From: Manihot esculenta
Lineage: Eukaryota; Streptophyta; Magnoliopsida; Malpighiales; Euphorbiaceae
Direction of reading: 5' to 3'
Assembly (NCBI RefSeq): GCF_001659605.2
Contig: NC_035161.2
Coordinates: forward strand, 36,653,231 to 36,717,230
DNA: 64,000 nucleotides
The translations under genes were made by a program, and so were the position numbers. Below, one piece after another: positions 1 to 9,906 of this stretch. Every line of letters starts with the position of its first letter. Within the stretch, counting starts at the first letter, position 1. The notes under the pieces were generated by a model. The model did no database searches and was not told the DNA's origin. It saw only the letters and a program-made list of their open reading frames with translations.

Positions 1-566
1 CACGCACTCACCATCGCTGTTTGACAGACCAAATCTGGGTTAGGAATTGATTCAAACACCTGGTGACACGAACATAAAAAACCTAATTCAGAGTACATAA
101 AGATCAATCCACTTTGAACATGTGGGTCGAATTCAAACCCATATTTTATGAGAGAGCCATGGACTGCGGGACCAATCCTCCTTGCCAAAAGCTGCGCAGA
201 GGCTCGAACGAGGAAATTAAAAGTGTAGTTATCAGGTGAAATACAATTACCACAATGGAAGATTTTGTTAAAGAAGTGAAAGCTTTTTTGAGGAGTAGAG
301 CTTTTAGAGTGAGCTCTGATCATGCAATTCAAGGCAAAGAGAGTCGGAGTGTGACATTGGTGAAGTACAAGATTTGAATACTCAAGATGATTGGGGCTTT
401 TGAGGGCAATGGCGGCCACAAATTGTCCAAGAAAGTGAGCGTCATTGAGATAGCCGTTAATGAGAAGTTGGTTGTGGATTTGCTTGAGCTGTCTAAGACT
501 GCTACGAGAATCTACAAGAGATAGAATTGAATGCTTTGAAACAGATCTGAATGTCAAATAGCTCAT
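1..566 (-). CDS. PPR protein (At5g40405-like), copy A, N-terminal part, cut by window edge
   Basis: The reading frame is open from an ATG at 566-564 to base 1, giving about 188 residues, and continues beyond the window. It begins MSYLTFRSVSKHSILSLVDS, then RQLKQIHNQLLINGYLND, the usual start of organelle-targeted PLS-class PPR proteins, and closely follows Arabidopsis At5g40405 as I remember it. PLS PPR proteins bind organellar RNA, and members with a C-terminal DYW domain take part in C-to-U editing. Compared with copy B (24097-24665) there are scattered substitutions and one codon fewer near residue 23, but no frameshift or stop. The seventh codon is AGA here and TGA in copy B, so this copy keeps the start that B has lost. 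The C-terminal half, including any DYW domain, is not visible. Family is confident; function of this copy is inferred. Confidence 0.72.
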   Translation of the reverse strand, partial: MSYLTFRSVSKHSILSLVDSRSSLRQLKQIHNQLLINGYLNDAHFLGQFVAAIALKSPNHLEYSNLVLHQCHTPTLFALNCMIRAHSKSSTPQKSFHFFNKIFHCGNCISPDNYTFNFLVRASAQLLARRIGPAVHGSLIKYGFEFDPHVQSGLIFMYSELGFLCSCHQVFESIPNPDLVCQTAMVSA

Positions 567-1261
567 TACCGTGATTGGTGGTTAGCCCCGCCACTAGAGC
601 TTGTTTTCGTTTTCTTCATTCTTTTTATTCATGGTTTAGCGATAATTGTGGGTTCGGTACTCAATACTACGTGATGCATGAAGTCAACACTTCGTTCTTG
701 TATATATTTAAATTCAATTTATAAAATTTGAGATCATTCTTTATATTTACCTTTTCTACTATAGTATATAACATATTTATTTTTTATAATAAATAAAAAT
801 GCTATTAAAAATAAATTATTTACTAAAATATATTATTGTATATGATAAAATTTTATTTTTTTTAAAAAAAATGATTTTAATAATATTAACAAGATAATTT
901 TATAATTTTTACTAAGTATCGTTGAAATCCTAAAATATATTAATTTGAACAGTCTCTATCAGGATGATTTTATTGGATTCCCCCTTGTGAATTTTACAAG
1001 GCTTGGGAGATTCAACGGTAATAATTACTTTTTCATTGGTTTTGTATCAATTTCATCCGATTTTGGCATTAATTAATAAGAAGTCAAGCCTATTTTGTAT
1101 TACTTTGTTTTAGCTGCGGCTGTTAATTTAACGAGGCTTTATTTGCTTTTCTTTATTTATATATAGCTATCTTAGTTTTATTCCGCTATTTAGTAGTAAC
1201 AATGTTATGGAGTAATTAACTATTTGAGTGCAATGCATGCGCTGGTTGATAACATCAATAA
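567..1261. other. AT-rich flank between PPR copy A and copia remnant
   Basis: No gene is visible. Bases 600-1060 align with 24680-25165 behind PPR copy B, so this flank belongs to the duplicated segment. From about 1060 the two copies diverge: B jumps directly to the sequence found at 1447 here, so B has a deletion of roughly 386 bp relative to A. Confidence 0.6.
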
Positions 1262-1397
1262 AATTTTCACTTAAGAGACATTAGATTGAATTTTTAAAGT
1301 TCTAGTAGTGTTAAGAATGTGTCTGTATAGAATTTTCACTTAAGAGACATCAAATTGAATTTTTAAAGTTTTAATAGTGTTAAGAATGTGTCTGTAT
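1262..1397. repeat. Tandem duplication, two 67-bp units
   Basis: Units at 1262-1328 and 1331-1397 are nearly identical; each starts AATTTTCACTTAAGAGACAT and ends GTGTCTGTAT. They lie in decayed copia integrase sequence: the minus strand around 1340-1440 reads TPQYNE, then RKYRHILN, a worn form of the TPQQNG..ERKHRHIL integrase motif. The duplication arose after the element had degenerated or helped disrupt it. Confidence 0.75.
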
Positions 1398-3285
1398 TTC
1401 CTTTTCCACATAATTTCATTATATTGTGGAGTATAAGGACAAGATTTTTAGTGAATGATGTTTTTATTGGTGAGCAAAGAGCTGCAAGAATGAGTTAAAA
1501 ATTCTCTGTCATTATCTGTCATAATGGTTTTAATGGTGGTATTGAATTGAGTCTTCACCATGTTGATGAAGTGTTTAGTCAGATTAAAGGATTAACCCTT
1601 TAGATGTATCATAAAAGTTTAGACTATCCTACTATAATCATCTATAATGGTAAGGAAAAATCTAGCACCAGTAATAGAGCTAGTCTTATAGCGTCACCAT
1701 ATGTCTATATGGATCAAATCAAACGGTTTTGAAGCCAAAGTATGGCTTATAGGAAAAGGCAGTCTTGATTGTTTTGCCAGAGGATAAACAGGACAATAAG
1801 TTATAAGATTATCACTAATATTTATACCATTGATATGTTTGAGTTTACTAACAGATACATGACCTAGTTTATCATGCAGATCAATCATAGTCACAACACG
1901 ATCATATACATGTTTAGAAGATATGAAGCTTTCTTTATTAGAATCAATTACAGGAAGCATGATATTTAGTATGAAGATCAAGACTAGAATTCATGATCTA
2001 ATGTAAGCAGTGTTTAATATCATATGAGAGAAACTTATCTGATTTAGCCTGGAAAGATCTCCTTATTTCTTTCCTATGACCACCACTTTCTTATTCAGTA
2101 GGGCCTGTATGACGCAATAACGATGGCATATTACTACACAATAAGTGTAGCTATTCACCAGTTAACTAATAAATATAAAGTTGTATTAAAAGTGAGGGAC
2201 ATAGAAAACATCATTAAGCATCATTTTCTCAAACAGATTTAGCTTTTCAGTATTTGTATTGTGTTCTCATCTAGAAAGCAAACAAATATATATTTATGCA
2301 AAGGGTGCAAGGAAGTGATCAGTATTTTATTTGAATACATGTTATTTGTGGCTCTAATATCTAGAATCCAATCAATATTATTATATAATTGTGCATAGCA
2401 AGTTTTAAAAGCATTGGACTTACGAGTAAAACCCATGAAATGAGAATATGGTTCAACAGAGGTACTTGGGGTTTGAACATCCTTGCCATTCACAAGCTGA
2501 GTAACTTCTTACTTTAATGAACTTAACATAAATATTAGTTCATTGATTCTGCTTGTTATGTCAGGGTAGTCCAAAGGATTATACTCTCTAGTGCTATCTC
2601 CCTCTACAGTAGCCACCATTCTGGTATTTTTATATCCTTTAACTAGTTGTGTGCCAGTCTTGTTCTTTATTTTAAACCAATCAAGGTATCCAATTAATTT
2701 GAGGCACATTTCTCGTATGTGTCCATCCATGTTACAGAAAGTGCAGTGCTCCCTTTTTATGTTCGACTTTCTTGGTCTTATTTGGGTTTGAGAGTGTGTC
2801 TTATTGAACAACACAAGGGACTCCGAACTGTCATTCATGGCTCTCAAAATCTCTCTTTGGGATTCAAATTCCACAACCATTGAATAAGTTTTGTTTACTG
2901 TTGGTAAGAGATCCATTCCCAAGATTTAATTTCTTACAGATCCAAAAGCCTCATTCAAACCCATTAGAAACTGCATAAGTCTATTTCTATTTGTTATTTC
3001 TATAATGGCTCTAGGAGCCCCATAGATGCAAGTAGGGAGAGTTTTTATAGAGCTAAGCTTATCCCAAAGTCTCTTTAGCTTAGTAAAATAGATGGAGACA
3101 GAAGCATTCTCTTAAGATATAAGAGAAATTTTTCGATGCAACTCATATATCATAAGACCATTGCATTCTCCATATTTTTCACAGAACTACTCTAGCCAGA
3201 GGTCTATGGCAGAGGCAATATAGATGAAACCATCCATATCAGTTCTTTGGAGATGGAGTTAAGAATTCAATATGTGACCATGAAA
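1262..3285 (-). mobile_element. Degenerate Ty1/copia retrotransposon fragment, copy A (gag to integrase)
   Basis: Minus-strand pieces appear in copia order. Gag lies at 2509-3270 and has a CX2CX4HX4C zinc knuckle, CTFCNMDGHIREMC, near 2700-2750. The protease region is at 2239-2493, with a worn WILDxGA motif reading WILDIRATNNM. The GAG_pre-integrase domain is at 1694-1981 (LGHVSVSKL, AKQSRLPFP). Integrase shreds extend to about 1330 (DNDREF, TPQYNE). Frames are broken by stops and frameshifts. No reverse transcriptase, RNase H or LTR remains. Similarity to copy B (25177-27015) stops near 3285, before B's leader and LTR. Coding capacity is dead. Confidence 0.85.
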
Positions 3286-4184
3286 TCAGATCTTTTCTTT
3301 GCTGCTTTTTACTGGCTTTAAAAGAGAAAAATAATATTCACCCTGAAACTTGATCATATCATCTTGTAAAGGATTTGATGGTTTCTTTTGATATTGCTTT
3401 GCCCGTATGTGAAAAAAGAAAAAAAAAAATTTATATATATATATATGTAGAGAGAGAGAGAGAGGATTCATGCGTGTTTCAGCTATTAGATTTAGAAAAT
3501 GGAATTGTTGAACTAAGACAAATTACTTATATGAGCTTTATAAATCTGTACTCAAACAAGAAACCTAATACAGTGTCAGGCATAAAAAGGGGAAGTGGAC
3601 GCCGATTATTTGCACTGGGCTCCGATGCTGGGCTCCATATAATTAGAAGGTATCGAGCATCAGTCGTGCCTAGGGCCACCAAATTATGAATTCAGAACGT
3701 ATGGAAATTTTTTTTTTTTTCAAATTGGAAGTTAATTAAATCAAAATAAAGTAATTAAAAAAAAAAAAGACTCGGAAGCTAAATTAGATGATGCTTTAAG
3801 TTGGTTAGCGATGATATAAATACTCCAAAGAAAAAAGATCTTTCAGTGTTAGAATCCATTGATGGAGAATCAGCCACAAGAGCAAACGATTTGGTAAGAA
3901 TTCATTTGGTAATTAATTTGGGTCATCACTGATCAGGGAGCATGTAAATGGATCATTACAGCAAATAAACCAATAATCAACCTTACATACTTGCATCTAC
4001 CCACCGACCTATATAAAGAAAGCTGCTTCCTGTACTTTTCTCCTCTAATACGAAAACCCTCTTAACCCTCTCTTTCAATTAACCTTCAAACAACAAACAA
4101 GCCCATGAGTCATCATCTTTGAGGGAACGGACAAAAATGGTGAAAGGGGGAAAAAGAAAAAGAAAGAATTAAATAAAGATTGGA
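3286..4184. other. Intergenic, no gene recognised
   Basis: AT-rich sequence with homopolymers and a short TA/GA microsatellite near 3430-3465. A TATATAAAG sequence at about 4011-4019 followed by a CT-rich stretch looks promoter-like, but no credible plus-strand coding exon follows. Runs of T on the minus strand at 4146-4165 could terminate Pol III transcription of the tRNA next door. Confidence 0.4.
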
Positions 4185-4257
4185 TGGAGATGCGGGGTAT
4201 CGATCCCCGTACCTCTCGCATGCTAAGCGAGCGCTCTACCATCTGAGCTACATCCCC
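4185..4257 (-). tRNA. tRNA-Ala (anticodon AGC)
   Basis: The minus strand gives a complete 73-nt cloverleaf. The 5' acceptor strand GGGGATG pairs with 3' CATCTCC and the discriminator is A. The D-arm has GTAGCTCAGATGGTAGAGC, the anticodon loop is TTAGCAT (AGC), and the T-arm carries GATCGATAC. The acceptor has a G3-U70 wobble pair, the classic identity element read by alanyl-tRNA synthetase. There is no intron and no encoded CCA. Internal A and B boxes are intact and T-rich runs lie 20-40 bp downstream, so this is probably an active nuclear gene. Confidence 0.96.
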
Positions 4258-4675
4258 GCTAATGGCTTAAATTCCCTGACGCAATACCCTTCTACTTCCT
4301 TCACAAAGGTACAAGATGACGATGTTTGTTTTCAGCATTTAACGCTTGCACTGCCAGTTAAATGATATTTACGACGGTAATTCTTGGTATTGGGTTCTTA
4401 TGGCGTTATATGGACTTGGCATGAAGAACAAGACAATGATCATTGTCATGGATATGATTTTGTTAATATGCTGTTAATTCTTAGATTGGTCACAGAGGAA
4501 TTGAGTTCTAATCCTGAAATTTATTCAGATTAACATATGATGCTTTTTTTTGTGTGTGTAATATTTTCGCTAATATTTGCTGCTTTGGTCAGGTTATCCA
4601 TTCTGCTGTTCCTTATTTAGAAAAGTTGTAGATGATGGTGCTTAAGAAAACGAGAATTGCATTAGTTAACATTGG
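4258..4675. other. Intergenic, no gene recognised
   Basis: No coding signal that I can assign. The last 10-20 bases before 4676 matter because they adjoin the gene's 3' flank at the point where NPF4 copy B and the second inverted arm of copy A instead carry a hAT terminus. They therefore look like the uninserted version of that site. Confidence 0.4.
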
Positions 4676-5090
4676 ACAAGAGCCGCTATTACAAGAGAAA
4701 CAGTTATTACACGATAAAATTACTCTAAAGCTTTTCCATGTATTGGCCGGTAATGAAGATCTTGCGATTGATCTTATATACAGCCAAGAGGTTGTTCAGC
4801 GCAACCATTTATCATCTGGTATAAACAGAGCAAAGAGGCCAGTCATTATCTATGTTGAATGCGTAAATTGGCTTTGCCAGCCACTTCTTGTTGATCTATA
4901 CTTGTACCAGTTGGCCCAGAGAAGGTAATGCAAGAAATTCACAGCACTTAGCACGCACATCAGCCAGTAGAATCGTTCCAGTTGATAGTAATTTATGTTG
5001 TCGCCAGAGAGCCATGGTCTGCGTGTAGAGTTACCTGTAATACTATTTACTATTGATACAATTACTGAGCTCAGGTAGTAACCCATGGCC
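4676..5090. repeat. Inverted repeat arm 1 (NPF4 copy A 3' end)
   Basis: These 415 bp recur in reverse complement at 5805-6220. The arm holds the last ~240 bp of NPF4 coding sequence (4850-5090) and about 174 bp of 3' flank. The arms match almost base for base, apart from one ~16-bp block near 5010-5030 where arm 2 carries a local repeat of GGTAACTCTACAC. The spacer between arms is about 714 bp. Confidence 0.93.
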
Positions 5091-5782
5091 AAGGAAGCCC
5101 AAGAAAGAGAAGTTGCTAAGGATCTCATGCTTGTGGGTGCCTCTGTAAAGAGAAATTCCATCAGCCCTGCCAATGTGAAGAGATCTGCTGATCCCAAGAA
5201 TAAGTACTGGAAAGCAATCCAGAAGAATGTGATGGGTAATGGATCATTCGAGTCTAGTAGTCCTGAATTTGTAGCAACTTTCTTCCGCTTGATTTCAACC
5301 AGCGCAACAACTCCCATTGCTATTACAGAAAGAACTAAACCAATGCCAATTCTTTGCAGATGAGTGATGCCCATTTCAGATTTGGTCACTTTCCTAGCGA
5401 ATGGGATAATGAAATGGTCGTAAATGGGTGCTAGGATCATAATGAAGATTACCGGAAAAAAGGGAAGGGAAGCTGGGGGAACTTTCAAGGAACCAAGCTT
5501 GGTGCTCATGGTGGCAGCTTGTTGTACAGAAAATGTGGAGAGCTGAGCCAGGCAGCAAGTGAGCATGATGGTGCAAGAAAATATTGGTAGGATTTTTATC
5601 ACAACCTTAACTTCCTCAACTTGCTGTACTGTGCATTCTAGAGAAGAATGGACTTGCCTTTTCACCACCGCTCTGTTAAGAAAGCTGAAGCTTTTTGTTA
5701 AAGTTTCAGTACCGGGTGCCATTTCTTTGGCATTTTCTTTTGATTCTTGGCTGGCATGGGTTGGACTGATAGGACTTGCATT

Positions 5783-5804
5783 TTGATTCTTTTGATTCTT
5801 GGAT
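5783..5804. other. Rearrangement junction with templated filler
   Basis: Homology to copy B ends at 5782. The following bases repeat TTTTGATTCTT twice, a copy of sequence found about 45 bp away at 5736-5750, before the inverted arm begins at 5805. Short templated filler of this kind is typical of end-joining repair of a double-strand break. Confidence 0.65.
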
Positions 5805-6220
5805 GGCCATGGGTTACTACCTGAGCTCAGTAATTGTATCAATAGTAAATAGTATTACAGGTAACTCTACACGCAGACCATGACCAGGTAACTCTACACA
5901 TAAATTACTATCAACTGGAACGATTCTACTGGCTGATGTGCGTGCTAAGTGCTGTGAATTTCTTGCATTACCTTCTCTGGGCCAACTGGTACAAGTATAG
6001 ATCAACAAGAAGTGGCTGGCAAAGCCAATTTACGCATTCAACATAGATAATGACTGGCCTCTTTGCTCTGTTTATACCAGATGATAAATGGTTGCGCTGA
6101 ACAACCTCTTGGCTGTATATAAGATCAATCGCAAGATCTTCATTACCGGCCAATACATGGAAAAGCTTTAGAGTAATTTTATCGTGTAATAACTGTTTCT
6201 CTTGTAATAGCGGCTCTTGT
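5805..6220. repeat. Inverted repeat arm 2 (NPF4 copy A 3' end)
   Basis: Reverse complement of arm 1 at 4676-5090. On the plus strand it reads NPF4 coding sequence (AMGYYLSSVIVSIVNSIT, then LERFYWLMCVLSAVNFLHYL) followed by the gene's 3' flank. It ends at CGGCTCTTGT exactly where the hAT-like terminus TAGGAATGTAAACGGG begins. Confidence 0.93.
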
Positions 6221-7314
6221 TAGGAATGTAAACGGGTAGGGTATCTGCAAAATTGAGATTATCCAAACCTGAATCCGATTATATATACAATTTCTGAATC
6301 CGTCCCAAATCCGTTTAATATTTTATTTTTATTATCCGAACCCGTCCGGAACCCGTTTAATAATACCCACACAATACACGAACCCGATTTTTTAAATTCA
6401 ATTGAATGAGAAAAAATGTCAAATAAACTACACCTAACAGTTGCAAATCCAGCAGTGACAAGAACCAACAATTCAGCAACCCAGCAAATAATGATTTATA
6501 ATTATATAATCAGATTAATTTCATAAATTCTAAAAATCAACAGTATTACATTAATCAAATAGCAAATAATTAGATTTTTTAACAGTATCCAAATAATTAG
6601 ATAAATAATTCATAAATTCTAAAAATATTTAATAGCAACTTAAAATTTTTCAAGAACATACACACAAAAGATCTTGATTATCAAAAAATTTGATTGTAAA
6701 CCTGAAGAGAGTTACAGAAGATGTCGTCGACACCGATTGAGGAGGGGAAGGGTTGTCTCTAGCATCAGTGAAGTGGAGGAGAGAAGCGTCAATTGAAAAG
6801 AGTAGATGTCACCGACTGGAGAGAGGGAATGAAATATCGCCGATACCGACCGAGGAGAGGGAAGAGTTGTCTCCAACTGGGAAGTCGGAGATGTCGCCGC
6901 TGGAGAGAGAAGGCGATATCGCTGACTGGGGAGATCGCTGACTGGGGAGAGGAAGGAGACGTCGCCGGTGCCAACTGGGCTGCCGGCAGTCGTCAGTGAA
7001 GTGGGGGAGAGGCGTGACTGAGAACTATGGGAAGGGAAGCGAGGGAGAGAGGCGCCGACGGAGAGAGGAAAGCAGAGTAAAATTAAAAAAGGAATTAGGG
7101 ATTAGGGTTACTTCATTTAGTTTTGTTAGTATAGGTAATCGGGTTCGGGTAACGGGTATCCGATCACCTAAACCCGAACCCTACCCGAATTCGAGACTGG
7201 TAAAATTTTTCAAATCCGAACCCGCCCAAATCCGTTTTGTAAAAACCCAAATCCGTCCTAATAGGGTTTGGACGGATCGAGTATCCGTAAAAACCCGCCC
7301 GCTTGACATCCCTA
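6221..7314. mobile_element. Non-autonomous hAT (Ac-like) element
   Basis: The left end TAGGAATGTAAACGGGTAGG and the right end, read in reverse complement as TAGGGATGTCAAGCGGGCGG, are imperfect terminal inverted repeats agreeing at about 16 of 22 positions. They resemble the Ac/Ds terminus TAGGGATGAAA. Both subterminal regions are packed with short ACCCG/AATCCG motifs in either orientation, the usual arrangement of hAT transposase-binding sites. The interior (about 6717-7075) is GC-rich and purine-rich, with no transposase. The flanking 8-mers do not match (GCTCTTGT left, GACTTATG right), so this is not a simple insertion: the left flank is inverted NPF4 3' sequence, the right flank is NPF4 intron. 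Confidence 0.72.
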
Positions 7315-8327
7315 GACTTATGGATTATATGCTGTGATTAATTGCGAAACCCTGCATGCAGATGCTACTTATCGTCATCACCTTCTATAGTAACCTTCTT
7401 TCAATCTTTTATTACATAAAATAAACATTTATCCCTTATTTAAAATTAAAAATTTCATCAAAATACAATTTAATTTAATTAATTTTTTATTTGAAATGTA
7501 AGGATTAATTTTCTTTTTAGTCAATAAAATTTTTATTTTCAAAAAAATAAATAAAATTTATAAGAATTCTTTTTTTTATAGAATAAATTATAACAAATAA
7601 AGAGATAATAGTTAAATTAATTATATCAATCAAACAATGGTAAATTTTCTAACATTATTCACTACTTTGTGAATATTGAATATTAGAATATTATGTAATG
7701 AATTTAAGAAAAAAAACTTATTTTGATGATAAGTTTAACCATGGAGGTTTGAGGGCATGGTTTTCCTGAGGAAAAAGTTCAAAGTTCTGCAACCAAGCAA
7801 GTCGCTGTAGAAAGGTAGAACCTGATTACCTCGCAGCGCTGACTCTTCTTTAAGATGATCTGCAACTCTTAGGATATATAAGCTTTTTACTATTTAATTA
7901 TTTATTTATTTACACCATATATATTTAACTTCACACCATTTCAAGATTAGCCGCCAATAAGAATTATCCAATTAACAAAATATATTATTATTATTATCCT
8001 TTAATTAATTAATTCTTTCCAATTGGCACAAAAAAAAAACATAAAAATACTAGGTTACCAATATCCTAAACTAGGTTAATTATGGACTAAAACTTGTGTT
8101 GCAATGCGAGAACCAATCTGAAAACTAATTTTGTAAACATTTTCCGAGTGGGGTTTGCTGCATCACCACTCTGTCCTCTAGAAATTTGAGAATCATCAAA
8201 TGCATGGTTTCCAATTTTATGAAAGAAAATGAAAAGGCAAGAAGAGAGAAAGGAAACGACAGACGCAATTCCTCCAGTAACTAACAGAAAACTAAGTTAC
8301 AAGAGAGGGAAAGAGAGATGTCTTTAC
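7315..8327 (-). other. NPF4 copy A intron (between 218-bp exon and the break)
   Basis: AT-rich sequence homologous to the copy B intron from about 14312 to 15400. It lacks the long AT microsatellite of copy B, and no other gene is visible. Retained intron sequence shows the break removed everything from here to inside the last exon. Confidence 0.75.
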
Positions 8328-9043
8328 CAGAAATTCGATGGCTGCACTTATCAGGTATATGGTATAAGTAGTGAAAAAAGCATCTGAGAGAAAACCACCG
8401 AGAAGTGCCAAAAGGAAAGAAGTTCCCGTGAAATTCGTGACATTATTGGCCGATACAGATGGAGACAAATGCATGTACTCTGATAGATACATCACCAAGT
8501 TGCTTGCATTTGCCAGAAATGCCAGGTTCTCCAATATCTCCACAACTGCATGCCAACAAATTTAAAACCCCATCATTTTCCTTCTCTTCTTTTTTTTTTT
8601 TTTTTTTTTCTTTCAAACAACAAAATATACAAAGCCAAAAGCAAGTGTGGAATGCTAAAGAAGAAGAAGAAGCATAGAACAGACCCAATACGAAGGAGGC
8701 AGCAAGCATGCCTCCATGACGGCCTCTGAGGGCAGGCCTGTTCCTCCAGTCCACATAGCCATCCCATCTAGCCAGCTGCTCTTCGTTTTCTTGTTCCTGC
8801 ACATATAGACAAAAAAGAAAAACTCATGAGGGTACACCAAAATATGTATAAGACCAATTATATAAAATACATGAATGAGAGAGAGAGAGAGAGAGAGAGA
8901 GACTAAAAGGAAGAGGAACCCACCATCTCTATCTCTCTCTTGGTGTTGAGAATTTGGATCTTGGGTGAGAGGAGTTGTTGAATATAAAGAAAGAGTGATG
9001 ACTGGTTGAGGTTTTAAAGACCCAAAAGATATAGAACAAGACA

Positions 9044-9127
9044 ATTCCTCTTTATAAATTTCCACATCAAAATGAGCTGTTTTGCATGATATTCATTTTT
9101 TTTTTCTATTTAAAGAGGAATTTTTTT
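9044..9127. mobile_element. Small MITE-like inverted-repeat element abutting NPF4 copy A promoter
   Basis: Bounded by AATTCCTCTTTATAAAT and ATTTAAAGAGGAATT, which form terminal inverted repeats around ~50 bp. Further copies occur at 11588-11691 and, inverted and more diverged, at about 17125-17235. Homology between the 5' flanks of NPF4 copies A and B ends exactly at the left edge, so this element or a break at it marks the end of the duplicated block. Family not identified. Confidence 0.55.
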
Positions 9128-9258
9128 TGTATTGTGAGTTCTTTCAAATTCCTCTGTATGTTCTTTTTCTGTTTTTAAAAAAAAAAATTATCTTTACAAG
9201 ATTGGTAACGCTTCTGCTCTGTGTTTTTCGCCACATGTATGCATTTTTGCATTTGCAG

Positions 9259-9906
9259 GACGGAGCCACACTTGCCAGATATGCCTATAGTTTATGCAAG
9301 TGATGCCTTCTTGGAATTGACAGGTGCGCCTGTGCTGTTATGATTTTGATACTTGTCGAATATGCCAACTTTTTCCTGCTTAGTGTCATTGACTGACGTA
9401 GTTTTATCTTTAACTTAAAAGCGTAAGAATCTTTGATCCATGTGAAATTGCTCAGCTACTTGTGTCATTTTGTTATGCTGTAGGTTATGCTAGGAATGAA
9501 GTTTTGGGGCGCAACTGTAGATTTTTAAGCGGAGTTGAAACAAATTCGTCAGTTCTTCAGAAGGTACAAATTTCTTGTTTTTCTTTTTTCATCTAGTTGT
9601 ATTATTTAAATGCCTATGTTGTGACTTAATATGGGTTTTTTGACTGATAACTTGTGTTATTGATGATTTATTTTTATTTTTTGCTTTTTAATTTTTCCAG
9701 ATAACAGAAAGCATTCAAACTGAGCAAGCATGCACAGTACGTATCTTAAATTACAGGTTCATACTTTTTAACTATTTTTCCAGTGTTTCAATGGAATGGA
9801 GTTTTATTCATGGTTCTCAATAATTGTTTTCTCTTTTACCAGGAAGAATAAGAGTACATTTTGGAACCTTCTTCACATATCGCCTGTCCGAAATGCTACA
9901 GGCAAG
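9259..9906 (+). pseudogene. Four-exon fragment of a LOV-domain protein (PAS/LOV protein B / TLP1-like)
   Basis: Exons at 9259-9323, 9484-9563, 9701-9756 and 9843-9906 join in frame through GT-AG sites. They encode HLPDMPIVYASDAFLELTGY, then the flavin-binding LOV core GRNCRFLSG with the photoreactive cysteine. TVRILNYRKNKSTFWNLLHI and SPVRNATGK follow. This is the first part of a blue-light-sensing LOV domain of the plant PAS/LOV (TWIN LOV) type. The following exon, expected to start AFFVGVQ, and all upstream parts are absent, so it is a gene fragment. Splice sites and frame are undamaged, implying a recent duplication or capture. It lies between direct copies of the small element at 9044 and 11588. 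Confidence 0.8.

Larger units (their letters stand above)
4850..8926 (-). pseudogene. NPF4-type NRT1/PTR transporter, copy A (rearranged pseudogene)
   Basis: Intact-looking pieces read right to left on the minus strand. They are the start codon 8924-8926, exon 2 at 8685-8796, the diagnostic 218-bp exon 3 at 8328-8545 (VVEILENLAFLANASN), and most of the last exon at 4850-5782 (ending QFTHST, stop). The 441-bp exon seen in copy B, carrying the GVGGIKGS and EQFDE region, is missing. In its place are a filler sequence, an inverted copy of the gene's 3' end (5805-6220) and a hAT-like element (6221-7314). The last exon also lacks its first ~20 codons. A 330-codon frame across 4850-5842 stays open through the junction, but no functional 12-helix transporter can be made. 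Copy B differs by only a few substitutions, so the damage is recent. Confidence 0.88.

Noticed and set aside
3930..4150. TATATAAAG plus CT-rich leader and an ATG near 4104 as a gene start
   Set aside because: The frame after the ATG ends within a few codons and no downstream exon can be supported; the tRNA on the other strand follows.
4745..4930. Plus-strand frame MAGNEDLAIDLIYSQEVVQR, present three times (also 5968-6153 minus and 12146-12331)
   Set aside because: Recurs because the NPF4 3' flank is triplicated. It spans 3' flank plus antisense coding sequence, has no domain, and is not evidence for a gene.
5085..5363. Plus-strand open frame MAKEAQEREVAKDLM, repeated at 12488-12766
   Set aside because: Antisense shadow of the NPF4 last exon; it is conserved between copies only because the coding strand is.
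6753..7337. Overlapping open frames rich in Arg/Glu
   Set aside because: They lie in the GC-rich, purine-rich interior of the hAT-like element; low-complexity composition keeps several frames open at once and no transposase motif is present.
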